In this document: positions 1 through 11,455 of the stretch, in pieces
Numbering within the stretch: position 1 is the stretch's first letter
How the letters are laid out: every line of letters starts with the position of its first letter
Origin: Lepas anatifera
Taxonomy: Eukaryota; Arthropoda; Thecostraca; Lepadidae
Length of the DNA: 64,000 bases
Assembly (NCBI GenBank): GCA_034440635.1
Contig: JAOTON010001575.1
Coordinates: 484,501 to 548,500, forward strand
Direction: 5' to 3'
Program-made: the position numbers and the translations under genes
The notes under the pieces: generated by a model
The model's database searches: none
Told to the model about the DNA's origin: nothing
The model's input: the letters and a program-made list of their open reading frames with translations, nothing else

Positions 1-265
1 GGGTCATGAAGTGTAGGAAGTTTCAAATCGATCGACTTTGAAATGTAGCTCTTACAGAGCTCTAAAGGTGAAGTGAGGTGACCTTGGTTGACCTCGTCTG
101 GTGACCTGACCTTGGGTGACCCGGGGTAAAAAATTTCAGGGATGATGGGAAAATGATGCAGTGAGAGGTAGAGCCCTCAACCGCGGTGCTGCGCCCCGTC
201 GTTTTTCTGCTATCCCGGAAAAACCTTAGGGGGGCCATCGATGGCCCTCCCCGGTGGGGCGAGGG
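1..265. mobile_element. Right end of a TTAA-flanked, TGACCT-rich repeat
   Basis: Bases 60-125 hold a run of TGACCT half-sites. Near the end is a GGCCATCGATGGCC palindrome (233-246), then GGGGCGAGGG, then TTAA at 266-269. The same order (stem-loop, GGGGCGAGGG, TTAA-like tetranucleotide) recurs at 43513-43552. The left end lies outside the window. No coding capacity is seen. Assignment to a TTAA-targeting DNA element is inference. Confidence 0.55.
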
Positions 266-269
266 TTAA

Positions 270-869
270 GGACAAATCAGCCAACTCATGCAAGTACTTA
301 ACATCAGAGAAATCAGCGGAGCATGTGATATCTGTTACAATGTGCAGGTTAATGCATATTGGAGTCGAATATTCATTTCTTATGCCCACTGGTTTTGTCG
401 TGACAAGTGAGCCCTGGCTGAACGCAGATTAAGTTCCTTGCCTCCCACAATCGCCGTGGGACGAGGAGTGACATAGTGTCTTTGGAGGAACACATTTTTA
501 CTGCCGGAAAAATTTGGGAGATACCTTTTGAACACATTTATTTAGTTCCATATTCTCAAGGATCGGTCCCAGTTAAAAGTAAATAAAAGGTGAACAGGTC
601 GGTGGTTCGGATGGGGATGGTGTGACAGGGCTGGGAATTCTGAAAACTAGTTCTTCATTTAAATTAATTAGTAGAAATCTTGGTTTAGGGGACTGTGCTC
701 TGAGCTCAGGGGCACATGCCTTTTTGTCATCCCTTCCCAGAATCCACCAGTATAATAAACAATTTATATAACCTGGGGTGCCTAGGTATCACAAGCCGTT
801 TTATAGATTCCTCATTCCTCGTTAGCTCCGTTTTACAAGGGGAGTTTCCATTGTGTTTTTATTTCCCAT
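270..869. other. No feature seen
   Basis: I see no gene, repeat or RNA here. The short open frames carry no recognisable motif. Confidence 0.5.
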
Positions 870-1233
870 CTATTCAAGACCAGCTCTGGGGCCCCCAAGT
901 GTGGATCAGAGTCCTCCAGAGCAGCTTCTTACATCCCCCAGTTGTGCCTCCAGGGACTAGACTAGCTCAGTGACCCCGCCCCGAGATGATGGGAGTTGGC
1001 CTTATGTTCTTATTATCTGTCTATTCAAGACCAACTCAGGGGCCCCTGATGTAGATCAGGGCCACAGAGCAGCTCATGCTTCACCCAGGGACTGGACTAG
1101 CTCATTGGTCCCAGAGATGAGGTCATCAGACTAGCTCAATGGGCCACAGATAGGCTCATAGGGCCTTAAACCAGTTCAAGAAGCCCCAGAACAGTTAAAG
1201 GCGCCAGATCACCTCAGGGGGCCTCAAGCCAAC
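870..1233. repeat. Left part of the degenerate ~20-bp minisatellite
   Basis: Diverged units of the kind seen downstream of 3744 (AGCTCAGGGGCACCAGATC-like words, for example CTAGCTCA and CAGCTCA followed by a G-rich run). The array is cut at 1234-1237 by a TTAA element and resumes at 3744, so this is the left fragment of one array. Confidence 0.65.
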
Positions 1234-1609
1234 TTAACCCTTTCGTTCCTAGTGGTCGAGATCTCGACCACCAAAAAGACTTCAGGGCTAAGCTCGCCAC
1301 AGATTTCCAAATTCGGCAGAGTTCTCCAAACTCCATTGTCAGACGAAAGATGGACCAAACTATCATCACAGTTGCAAAATTTTGTTCTGTCATGTTTAGT
1401 GGGGAGTGGGGGCATATCAAATCTGTATATATCTAACGACAGCCTTTGTGGGAAATGGCTACATTTGTTTCTCTCCGGCTATCAGACAAAGTTCATAATT
1501 ATTTATTCATTTTTACTTGATGTGGTAGCCAGAGAGTCAGGCAAAACAACAGTATTCATTATTTTGCTAGGGCTTCAATTTATCGTGACTTAGAAACGAA
1601 ACAGTTTTG

Positions 1610-3600
1610 GTGGTCGAGTATTCGACCACTAGGAGGATATCCGTCAACTAGGTTCAGTCATAATTTGGTTTGGAAATTCGGAAATTTTAGAGCCAAATGT
1701 GAGCAGGTATTGCAAAAATCAGCCCGGTTTTGAACATTTTGACATAGGCAAACGTAGGGGGGCAAAAGGGACATGCAGCGGTGGATACAAGGGGGGCTAG
1801 GGGGCTAAACCCCATCTCGAAATTTCAGAGTACCTATGGTAAATACATAGCCGGGGGGCCGATAAGAGGCACTGGTAGGAGAGGTTCAAAACCCCAAGCC
1901 CCTCCAGAAATGAAATCCTGGAACCGCCACTGGAGGCAGGTGATCCGTCTCTCCCTCCGTCGAAATTCCGCCCACCTGAAACATCATCGGCGCACATCTG
2001 AAAAATTCGCTTTCCACCCCAACCCTCTTCCTAGGACGGGATTACATGCTCCTCTGCGATAATATTTGGGCCGTGATGACACCTCCTCTTCCTAGGTTCA
2101 GGGACGCCGCCACGGATATGTCCCGAGGGGAACGGACTACGATTTTGCTATGATCGGGGGAGAGGGGAGGGGTGGGAAGCGAGCCCAAAACTCAAAGCTA
2201 TCTCGAAGGGCATTAGAGAGGCTGCAAACCAAGACTTTGCGTAAGCCCGCGCTTACAAAGGGCAAATAATTTAAAAATATGTCTCGGGGCCCACAACTTG
2301 GGGGATGTCCCTTCCTGGCTTCCAATCTGAGGAGATCCGTTCCCTCCCCCGGCAATCATCAAGCCTGCGATGTGGAAGAACCGCTTTGAGTCGTAGTTTC
2401 TGCACTTCCAGGACAACACAAAGCTGGACATGAGTGACCGCTACTCCAAGCTATGTCCTCGGGCTGATCGCATCCATAAGAAATTGCTAGAACACTTCGT
2501 CCAACAACATCACCCTACCTGTAACATTCGGTTACGAAGTTCTCTGCTTGAACCAGGTCAATGGATAAATTGTGGCGTTTGATCTCTACCACAACGTATC
2601 GATCATCTCATCTGCTCTACTGCTTTCAGTTAAGGTTCGGTCGCCTCTGTTGACCGATACTCAAAACAGGACCAAGTGTGAGCCCAACTGCAAAGGCTAA
2701 ATTATGTTAAAAATTACGAGACAATGGGAGGCACAGATCAGCAGGATCAGCACGTCAACAGCTACCGCGCTTCAGTCAGAGGAGAGAAGTGGTGTTTTCC
2801 CAGATGGGGGAGGGGAGTTGGAGGTCAGGACCCCTTCCTCAACAGGCTGGTACATACATCATTTACAGCAGTCATGATGAGTTAGGTACTATTTGGTTTG
2901 CGAAGCTTCCTATTCCTTCTACGTGTGCTCGTGACTTAGGCTAAAAAACCATATATTTTGGATACCTCAATTACGTCTCCTCTACTCTACTCCTCGATTT
3001 CGGCTTTCTCATAGGTTTTGTATCCTACCCCTTACCCCATAGGTTTGTATTGTTGTGCCAGCGTTAACCCATCCGGGAACCCCCTGGGTCGAGAGGGAGA
3101 TCTCCAGCCTTGGTTTCTGATCTTTGTTGTGGTAGTTTCCAATGAACCTCTACCTGGGTCAGCTTACAGAGGCACCCAAGGGGGCAGGTAGACCTGCCAC
3201 GAGCAAGCCTGGGGGACAGAGAGTGCGCTTTTTGCACCAACTGGAATACAGATATGGCTCTTTGATCCCGATTTTGTGAGTTTAGTCCATAGTGGATGGA
3301 AGCTGCTGCGATATTTATTTCCAAAGTTGAAAATTTGGCCCGTTCCAAAGCATACTGGTCATGCCCTGTTTTAAATTGAGTAGCTGCACTAATCAAGCAT
3401 GGTCAGTCCTGTCGTCAGCACGTCCGCACATTTTATGATGCTTGCCATTTATTTAAGGCTCAATTATGAACTAAACCGTATCTGTATGCTTGTGGAATTA
3501 TTTCAGCACCGTTAGAGAAGACCAGCACATGCAATCAATGGCATGTGGGCATACAAACCTAACTGACGGATATCCTCCTAGTGGTCGAGATCTCGACCAC
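1610..3600. repeat. Inner inverted pair with 20-bp palindromes
   Basis: GTGGTCGAGATCTCGACCAC, a perfect palindrome, occurs at 1252-1271 and 3581-3600, with a near-palindromic variant at 1610-1629. The block around 1610-1650 is the reverse complement of the block around 3553-3602, sharing GACGGATATCCTCCTAG. The 2.5-kb element may therefore be built from two smaller units (1234-1648 and about 3560-3743) around a 1.9-kb middle. Confidence 0.65.
1775..1932. mobile_element. hAT-like MITE nested in the TTAA element
   Basis: The left end CAGCGGTGGATACAAGG and the reverse complement of the right end, CAGTGGCGGTTCCAGG, form an imperfect inverted repeat of the GGCGGATCCAGG type seen repeatedly in this window. 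The flanking 8-mers GGGACATG and GAGGCAGG agree at about five positions only, so the target duplication is decayed. No coding sequence. Confidence 0.5.
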
Positions 3601-5252
3601 CTCAAAATTCTAAATTTTGGGAGGGAAGGGGGTCGGAGGTAGAAATGGGGGATGGCACTGTTAATGACTGACCCAAGCAAATATTTCTGTAAAAGGAATT
3701 CGAAATCCTAGCAAAAAAATTAATTCAGGAACGAAAGGGTTAAGGGGCTCTCACAAACTCAGCGCCCAGACCAGCTCAGGGTACCCTCAGAACCTAGACC
3801 CGCTTTTTTGGCCCCAGATCAGCTCTTGGGGCCCGATCAGTTCAGGGGCCTCAAGTCAGGTCAGGGGGCAAGATCAAGTCAGGGCCACTAAATCAGGTCA
3901 GGAATCCCTCACCAGCTCGGGACCCAGGCAGTTCAAAAGCCCCAGAGCTGCTCAGGGAACACCATATCGGCCCATAGGGCACCAGATCAGCCTCGGGGGC
4001 AATCAGATCAGTGGTCCCCGACCAGCTCGGGGCCCAGATCAGCTCGGGAATACCAGATCAAGTCAGGAGGCACTTATCAGCTCAGGAGCCCTATACCATC
4101 TCAGGGGCCCTCACCAGCCCCTGTGGGCCCAGCTCAGCTCATTGCCTGGGAGCTGCTCAGGAGATCACGCAATCAACCCAGGAGGCCCGGGTCAGCTTAA
4201 AGGGCACCATATTAGCCATGGGGCACCAGACTGGCTCAGAGGGAATAAGATGGGCTCAGGGGACACACTGATGACTCATCAGGCACCAGATCGACTCAGG
4301 GGCATTAGTTAAGTTCAGGAGGCAGTATATCTGCTCAGGGTGCACCAGATCGATCAGCGCAGGGAGCAAGTTCAAGTCAGGGGCACTAAATCAGCTCAGG
4401 GATCCCTCACCAGCTCGGGGCCCAATCAGTTCAAATGCCCCAAAGCTGCTCAGGGCACACCAGATCAGCTTCGGGGACAAACAATCAGATCAGTGGTCCC
4501 CGACCAGCTCGGGAATACCAGATCAAGTCAGGAGGCACTTAATTAGCTCAGGAGCCCCATACCATCTCAGGGGCCCTCATCAGCCTCTGTGGGCCCAGCT
4601 CAGCTCAGGGCTTTAGAGCTGCTCATGATATCACGTAAGGAGGCCCACGTCAGCTTAAACAGCACCAGATCAGCTCAGGGGGCACCAGACTAGCTCAGAG
4701 GGCATCAGGTGGGCTCAGGAGGCACCAGACCGACTCAGGGACATCAGTGCAAATCAGGTGGCACCAGATCGATCCTCTCGGGGGCCAGATCAGCTCCCAG
4801 CCCCTAGACTATGGCAGGAGCCTGAATCAGCTCAGGGAGTAACATAACAGCTCATAGGACACAAGGTGGGCTCAGGGCTCATCAAACCAGCTCCGGGGGC
4901 ACCAGGCCATCCAAGGAGACATCAATAATCAGCTGAGGGGGCACCTAATCAGCTGAAGAGGCACCATATTGACTTAGAATACAGAACCAACTTTCGGAGG
5001 CATGAAATCAGCTCAGGAGGCCCAAATCAGCTCAAGGGGCACTAAATCAGCTATTATGCACCAAGCAAGCTCGGAGGCATTAGACTAGCTCAGAGGGCAT
5101 TATATAGGTTCAGGAGGCACAATTATTCGCTCAGTGGGGCACTCGATTGACTCAGGGGCACCAGATCAGCTTAGAGGGCAAGTAATCAGCTCAAGGGGCC
5201 AAGACCAGGTGAGAGGCCACGAGATGAGCTCAAGGAGCACCAGATTAGCTTC

Positions 5253-5560
5253 ACCCGTACGATTATTGGCGACGATGAGGCATTAGGTGGGCACATACTA
5301 GGTGCCCATACTCTTCCCGGGTGCTTAGAAAGGCGAAAGAATACCCTAGCTGACCGAAAAAGGTATTAAGTTGTCCAACAATAGTTTCAATCGCTACATG
5401 CGGTCCAGTTTCATCTAGCTTCAACGGCGTAGGCCACTAAATTTCGAGCGGCACGGCCCAAATTGGGTACACCACCTGGCAATCAAAAGGGAACCCCGGC
5501 AGTGATGGGGGCACGTGCCCCATGTGCTCCCCCCCGGCTGCATCCCTGGCCAGTAGATCA
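5253..5560. repeat. Higher-order repeat block, copy 1
   Basis: Starts near CCCGTACGATTATTGGCGAC and runs through CTTCCCGGGTGCTT, AATTTCGAGCGGCACGGCCC and GGTACACCACCTGGCAATC to a C-rich end. The same order recurs 532 bp and about 1.1 kb downstream. Confidence 0.8.
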
Positions 5561-5784
5561 ACTCCGGGAGGCATTAAATAAGCTCAGGGGGTCCGGATCA
5601 TCAAGGGGCACTAAAACAGCTAAAAGGACACCAGGCGAGCTCGGAGGCATCAAACTGACTCAAAGAGTATCATATAAGTTCAGAAGGCACACTTATATTG
5701 TCAGGGTGGCACCAGATTGACTACGAGGGCACCAGATCAGCTCAGAGGGCACATGCTCAGCTACAGGGGGCACCAGCTGAGCTC

Positions 5785-6084
5785 CACCCGTACGATTATT
5801 GGGGACGATGAGACATTATCTGGAAACGGATTACGTGCCTATACTCTTCCCGGGTGCTTGGAAAGGCGACAGAATTCCCTAGCTGACCAAAAAGGCACTT
5901 AATTGTCATACAGTAGTTGAAATCGCTAAATGCAGTCTAGTTCCATCTGGATTCAACGGCGTAGGGCACTAAATTTCGAGCGGCACGGCCCAAAGGGGGT
6001 ACACCATCTGGCAATCAAAAGGGCACCCGGCACCGATGGGGCATGTGCCCCTGTGCCCCTGGCTGCGGCCCTGGGCAATAGATA
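5785..6084. repeat. Higher-order repeat block, copy 2
   Basis: Second copy of the 300-bp block (CCCGTACGATTATTGGGGAC start, shared CGAGCGGCACGGCCC and GGCAATCAAAAGGGCAC words). It is separated from copies 1 and 3 by about 220-270 bp of ~20-mer array. Confidence 0.8.
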
Positions 6085-6351
6085 AACTACGGGAGGCATT
6101 AAATAAGTTCAGGGGCCCGGATCAGCTCAACGAGCACTAAAAACAGCTAATAGAGCACCAGGCAAGCTCGGAGACATCAGACTAACTCAGAGAGCATTGT
6201 ATAGGTTCAGAAGGCACAATTATTTTCTCAGGTGGGTACCAGATTAACTACGAGGGCATCAGATCAGCTCAGAGGGCACATGATCAGCTCCGGGGTCAAG
6301 ACCAGAGCTCAGCTGGCACCCGATGAGCTCAAGGGGCACCAGACTAGCTCC

Positions 6352-6660
6352 GCCCGTACGATAATTGGCGACGATGAGGCATTATCTGGAAACTGATTAC
6401 ATGCCTATACTCTTCAAGGGTGCTTGGAAAGGCGACAGAATGCCCTAACTGACCAAAAAGGCACTTAACTGTCAAACAATAATTTAAATCGCCAAATGCA
6501 GTCTAGTTCTATCTAGGCTCAACGGCACAGGGCACAAAATTTCGAGCGGCACGGCCCAAAGAGGGTACACCACCTGGCAATCAAAAGGGCACCCCGGCAC
6601 CGATGGGGGGGCATGTGCCCCCTGTGCCCCCTCCCTGGCTGCGCCCCTGGCCCAGAAGTG
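6352..6660. repeat. Higher-order repeat block, copy 3
   Basis: Third copy (CCCGTACGATAATTGGCGAC start). The array stops after it: sequence beyond about 6660 is no longer minisatellite. Confidence 0.8.
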
Positions 6661-6810
6661 TTAAATAAGTTAGAAGTTGGAGTTTTTAGTGGTGGATGAT
6701 TCTGAGCGAAACTAGCCCTCGATTGGGAAATGTTCAAAATTGCAGTCAGTGGCTCCTACGTGGGTGAACACGTCTCCTCATCAGCAAAATTCCCGGAAAT
6801 ATACATATTG

Positions 6811-8350
6811 GTACCAGTGATGGCGGACGTCTGAATGTAAGGGGGCGCCATGTGTTTCTCAACCTATTTGTTTCCAGTCAACATCATAGGAGGGCAATTC
6901 CAGCACCAATTGACCAAGGCCTACACGGTACCTCTTCGATTTTCTTTAAAATGGGCACATAGGGTTCCAATGGGCCCAAAAGCCGAATCTGAGAGTTTTA
7001 TCTCGATCGGAGTAAAACTTTAGAAGTTATTGCCTCGGGCATTTTTTGAAAATCTGCTTACAGGGCATTTTTAGGTGAGCACAAAACAATCAGAAGCTGA
7101 TGAATTATGCATTAAAGATTCATTTCCCTATTAACACCCGCACTGGAGGGGGTCTGGCACTAACGCACACTGGAGGGGGCCTGGTAGGCCCTCCCCTAAG
7201 ATCTCGGAAACTAAGAGGTGTAGAAAAACGGCACTTGGCAGGTGGGTGGGGGCTATGGTGATCTACATGATGACCAATTTTCATTGACCTAGGTCAATAT
7301 CTTCAAGGTCAAACGAGGTCTTAAAGGTCAAATATTGGCCATGCTGGGGATCGATTGGTAAATGCTGTGATTCTGCGGGAAAATGGCGGGAATAAGCTAA
7401 AGGCGGATAAGGTTCATAGAGAAGAGGTCTCAAAGAGGCTTCCCCACAACTTTTGGGTCAAGGTCATTCAAGGTCATTGACCTTTAAGGTCACAATATAG
7501 TATACTACTTATAATGTGCACTTCGACTACAACTATAGCCACTGTTTGGCGGAAAATGACGATTGACCTTTGCAAATGACCTTTGACCTTGACCTTTGAC
7601 CTTGACCTTTGTATTGGGGTACCCTATCGATGACGTCATAGCATAATATATGTCAGACGGGGTAACGTCATTTGGCTGGACGCACAGTGGTCAGTGACCT
7701 TGAAAGTGCAGATATGACCTTGACCTGTGACCTTTGACCTTGACCTTGACTTTCATGTGAAGTGACCTTGACATATAATCCCGGTTATATGGAGTTATGA
7801 CGTCACCACTCGGTCTCCAATGCAAGCTAACTGGTCCGACCGCGCATTTACGGCGATCTCAAAATGCAGGTCTGACTTTGAAAGCCTATAAGTCAAAAAT
7901 TTTCTACCGATTTTCAAAAGTCTTCTCCAATCAACGCGCTATTAAATTCTGTTAAATGTGGCCAAGTATCGTTTTTCGGATACGCGCGGTTCTCCGGCCA
8001 CCTCGGAAAACAGGTGGGGGCCTCGAGGCCACCCTCCAGTGCGTGTTAAAAATGAGCCAAAAACCTCGAATCTCAAGTCCGTTTGCCCCTAGGTCACTTG
8101 TGGAAAAATTTATGATTTGACCTTGACCTAAGGTCATATCCCAAATTTGCTGGTACACCTTTTTCAAAATGAAATGTCTCAAATTGAAGATTAAACTTTT
8201 TATTTTCAATAAAATAGGTTAGAACATCCGTTTTATATCTACTTGTGTTTTTAACACGCACAGTGGAGGGTGGTCTGGCGTCAACACGTAATGAAGGGGT
8301 CCCGAAATGCCTCTCCTTAGATCTAGCCAATTAAGAGGGTTAGGAAAACG
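6811..8350 (+). repeat. Composite repeat, copy 1 (interrupted by a TTAA element)
   Basis: The segments 6811-7130 and 8050-8350 match the reverse complement of about 11340-12000. Shared words include AATTCCAGCACCAATTGACC, TCTAAAGTTTTAC on the opposite strand, and GGTTAGAACATCCGTTTT. Only this copy contains the 911-bp insert at 7135-8045. Confidence 0.75.
7135..8045. mobile_element. 911-bp TTAA element rich in AGGTCA half-sites
   Basis: TTAA at 7131-7134 and 8046-8049. The left end CACCCGCACTGGAGGG and the right end CCCTCCAGTGCGTG are inverted repeats. A near full-length sister copy lies at 51239-52145 and a reversed partial copy at 63384-64000. By hand I count about 21 perfect AGGTCA/TGACCT hexamers, against roughly 0.4 expected by chance in this length. 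They include TGACCTTTGACCT (spacing 1) and TGACCTTGACCT (spacing 0). There is no open frame of note. Confidence 0.82.
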
Positions 8351-8470
8351 TATGCTCCGGGATTTTTTAGGCCTCTTAACTGTTTTATTTGAGCTCAATT
8401 GTATGGACTTATATCTTTATTTTTAAGGTCAAATCAGGTCATAAATGTCAAATGTACGTCATACCGGACA
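8255..8470 (+). mobile_element. Left end of a related TTAA element
   Basis: TTAA at 8251-8254 is followed by CACGCACAGTGGAGGG, close to the terminus of the 7135 element, then AGGGTTAGGAAAACG and further AGGTCA words near 8430. The same end occurs reversed at 11340-11455. I cannot find the matching right end; it may have been lost. Confidence 0.5.
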
Positions 8471-8654
8471 CCTTTAGCGAAGTGACGTGATTATACGGAA
8501 AAAACGCGAAACGTTTGAAACATATAAAAGTGATATATTGAAACAGTGATATTGAAATATATAACAGTACGGTGACAGTGGACACCCTCACGTCAACGGA
8601 GCCCTGGAGAGGAGGAGGTTAGGGAGTATTTATACTCCTTTGACTCCGTGCAAA

Positions 8655-9608
8655 TGGCTTCTGAAGATATTACGCTTAAAGAATGGTGAAAATCAGAGAG
8701 AGAATCGACGCTTTCGAATTGCGTGGATAATATAGAGCGATTTGTTGATTCCCTGAGTGAGAAAGTATGTAACCTAACCCGTCACCACTACATATCTAAG
8801 GCTCAAGGGCATTATATAGCAAACTGGAAGGAAAAAGCACCAAAGGGGGAAGCCGTAGTCATCGATGATTTATCAGAAAATTATACATGTACTACGCAAA
8901 ATACTGATCAGTCGTATCACTGGTCTGCAAAGCAGGTGACTGTACACCCCTTTTGTTTCATACTGGACTGAGGATGGAGTCCGGTGCACTAGAAGGTTTT
9001 TTTAATGACGACTTAAAGCACTCTCACGTCATGGTTCATACCTTGCAGCACAAACTCGTACCTTAGCTACGCACCCACATGCCAGTTTTGAAGAAAATAC
9101 ATTACGTATCAGACGGGTGCGGTGGCCAATACAAAAACAATTTTCACTTTATCAATGCTTGTTATCATCCAGATAGACTTTCAAATGTCGTGTGAATGAC
9201 ACTTCTTTGCTACCAGCCACGGGAAGAACGCCTGTGACGGAGTTGGAGGCAAAGTTAGAAGAACAGCCCAGGTAAGCTTAAGGAGAGAAGAAAAGGATCA
9301 GATCCTGGATCCTCTATTGATGTTCTCTTTTCTGACGCAATACTTCGACACCACACTCCATTTCGAGTTTGTCAGTGAGATAGAAGGTCTTTGAAATGTC
9401 AAAACAACTGATACAGCGATACAGCTCGGCGTTGAAGATCAAGAGTACCCAACGGTTTCATCGTTTCCCACCCATAAACCTGAACACCATGCAGGTGCGA
9501 GAGCTCTCTGAAGACATCGACGGAACCAGTGGCAGATCTAGCCGGTCGGTTTGGGAGGAGCAAACCAAAGTCAAAAAGGAAAAAGGAGAAAAAAACATCA
9601 CGCAGTGA
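8655..9608 (+). pseudogene. Decayed copy of a conserved invertebrate ORF of unknown function
   Basis: Read in shifting frames this stretch spells an ordered set of motifs I associate with a large uncharacterised protein family common in invertebrate genomes. The order is: ITLKEW near 8660; LTRHHYISKAQGHYI near 8775; VVIDDLSENYTCTTQ near 8855; HWSAKQVTVHPF near 8920; KIHYVSDGCGGQYKN near 9095; HFFATSHGKNACDGVGG near 9200; KDQILDPLLM near 9300; then LIQRYSSALKIKSTQRFHRF near 9400. Stops and frameshifts separate the blocks (for example a TGA at 8969-8971 and stops near 9064 and 9200), so no full protein can be made. I recognise the family by pattern only and assign no function. The acidic residues with DG..GQ(Y/F)KN hint at an RNase H-like fold, which is speculation. 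It sits between two inverted copies of a composite repeat. Confidence 0.6.
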
Positions 9609-10839
9609 AAAATTGTGCTACAATAATATGACATGGCAGTAGGATTTGGGATATTTGAGACAAAAGGCAAAAAAACGTCACGGGGGTGAAAAGTATGGAT
9701 TCAAGATACTTTTTTATATCCAAGATCCAATATTTGCACTGAACTTAACTGGTTCTGTTTGAACTTGAGGGTTGAAGCACCGAAATCTTGCTTATAAATT
9801 AAAAAGGAGTCGGGGCATAAAGGGGGTCGACCGCTTGGGCAGGGGGGTAAAAACATAGTTTTGCCCCTAGCTTTCCATTTGGGGGGACATGTCGCTTTTT
9901 GCTTCCCCCTGGATCCGACACTGGACGGAACAGAGCTGCCTACTGTGACAGCGTAAGGTCAGCTCAGCACAAAGACAGCTCATGGAGGTGACAGCTCCCG
10001 TATTTCGGTGCATTGTTGCAAACCAGTGTCCGGTGTACATACATACATATTTTTGCACGTGCTGACAAATGCTTGCTTCCTTTAACTTCAAGGAGAGTAA
10101 AATCGCGCAAAGATATCGTTAAGGAGAGAGTATTGCTATAGTTCTAACTCGCAAGTGGGAAATGTTTGCTTCGGTCCGATGCAGAAAAAAACTTAACGAT
10201 TGCTTTATTTGGCTTTCACCAAACTTCTAGCACGGTTCCTATTGTATCACCATTTTGTCCCACTACATGTCCAGTATGCTGTCGAAGCCTCAGCGACGAG
10301 TTATTGTCATCCTTTAAAACACTGTGATGACCATTAACACACAGTCGGACAGCGTTTAAGCATAATTGCCCGAGGTGGCCAGAAACCCTTCATGGCAGAA
10401 AAACAACATCGATGAGCGAATTAATTCTGGAAAGTACTTTGAAAATCTGTCCTCTATGTTTACGCAATGACTGACCTATAGGCTTACAAAATCAAACGTA
10501 TATCCCTAAATAGCCATAATCTGCGGTGACATAAGCATCGCCACTGGAAAAAGTGGGGAGCCAGTCAAACTTCAACCTGATGCTGACAAAAAATTTCCAC
10601 GATAGGACCAAAAACTGTTCAAATTTGGGCTCCTCGTTGCCTTCTGCAGCGTCTGTTTATGCAGATTTCAGGTTTTCTCCCATTTTGACTGAGATAAGGA
10701 AATTTTGGGCCAATAAGTGGGAAAATGAGGGCTCAGGGCCCCTGCCCTCCTTTCCGACGCCTATGTGCGGTCACACCAGTTCAAATGCATTGTAGGCCTA
10801 GCTGTGCGATGAAAAGGTAGTATCATCAGGGTTGTATGT
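9609..10839. other. Mostly unassigned; one degenerate MITE end
   Basis: Near 9910-9926 CCCTGGATCCGACACTGG resembles the right end of the hAT-like MITEs. A G-rich stretch from about 9800 could be its left part, but no target duplication is readable. Nothing else is recognised. Confidence 0.35.
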
Positions 10840-11451
10840 TAAGATCACATAGATCATAGGTCACAGACCAAGGTCATATAAACATTATCACAATTGCTGA
10901 CCCCAGAGCTTACGGTCACATGACGTTCCCTGGCAATAAGTGTATGATGTTTTGATGTTACAGCTGAGGTTACTGAATGCTAAGTTCCAGGTCAAAGGCC
11001 AAAGACCGTAGGTCAAGGCCAAACTCATTGGTTGCCTAATGGTTGCTTGTTTGCAAGCTTCAACGTATGTGCATCCATTATGTAAATATCTCACATTGTG
11101 GTGTCATTGGTCAATTACCTTGACCGACCTCGACCTAAATATTCCAGAGAACAATTTATATCTTCTCTTCATAAAAATTATCCCGCTCAAAGTGTATTCA
11201 CCACTTTGTTTCGCACAATCACGGCATTTCGCTAAGTGTCAGGTACGGCCTACAGTGGACCCCTATGACCTCATTTGACCTTGAGGATACTGGTCTAGGT
11301 CCAAAAAGTCTAGCTTAAAAACACATTCTACAGCCCTCACAAAACTCGCAACACGCGTTTTCCTAACCCTCTTAATTGGTGAAATCTCAGGGGAGGCATC
11401 TCGGGACCCCTTCATTACGTGTTGACGCCAGGCTACTCTTCACTAAGCGTG
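10840..11451 (-). mobile_element. AGGTCA-rich TTAA element, reverse orientation, partial
   Basis: TTAA at 11452-11455 is preceded by the reverse complement of the terminus seen at 8251. The interior carries scattered AGGTCA/TGACCT words (about 10850-11000 and 11110-11290). The far end near 10840 is unclear. Confidence 0.5.
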
Positions 11452-11455
11452 TTAA

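Larger units (their letters stand above)
1238..3739. mobile_element. 2.5-kb TTAA-flanked inverted-repeat element inserted in the minisatellite
   Basis: TTAA lies at both edges (1234-1237 and 3740-3743). The termini are perfect inverted repeats: TTAACCCTTTCGTTCCT on the left and AGGAACGAAAGGGTTAA on the right (17 bp counting TTAA). The flanking minisatellite would be continuous if the insert were removed. TTAA with a CCC start is the usual signature of piggyBac-type transposons; that is family knowledge, and assigning it here is inference. No transposase frame is visible, so the element is non-autonomous. A smaller hAT-like MITE (1775-1932) is nested inside. Unlike the other TTAA elements here it lacks the AGGTCA array. 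Confidence 0.8.
3744..6351. repeat. Degenerate ~20-bp minisatellite (CAGATCAGCTCAGGGGCACC type)
   Basis: Dozens of diverged tandem units of about 20-22 bp fill the segment; a typical unit reads CAGATCAGCTCAGGGGCACC. From about 5250 onward the array alternates with a ~300-bp unrelated block (5253-5560, 5785-6084, 6352-6660). The short open frames here are translations of the repeat and are not called as genes. Confidence 0.85.

Noticed and set aside
1252..1593. 113-codon open frame on the plus strand
   Set aside because: It starts inside the terminal palindrome of a transposable element and has no recognisable domain.
7560..7620. CRISPR-like or telomeric repeat
   Set aside because: The TGACCT runs have no spacer structure and no constant spacer length; they belong to the AGGTCA arrays of TTAA elements.
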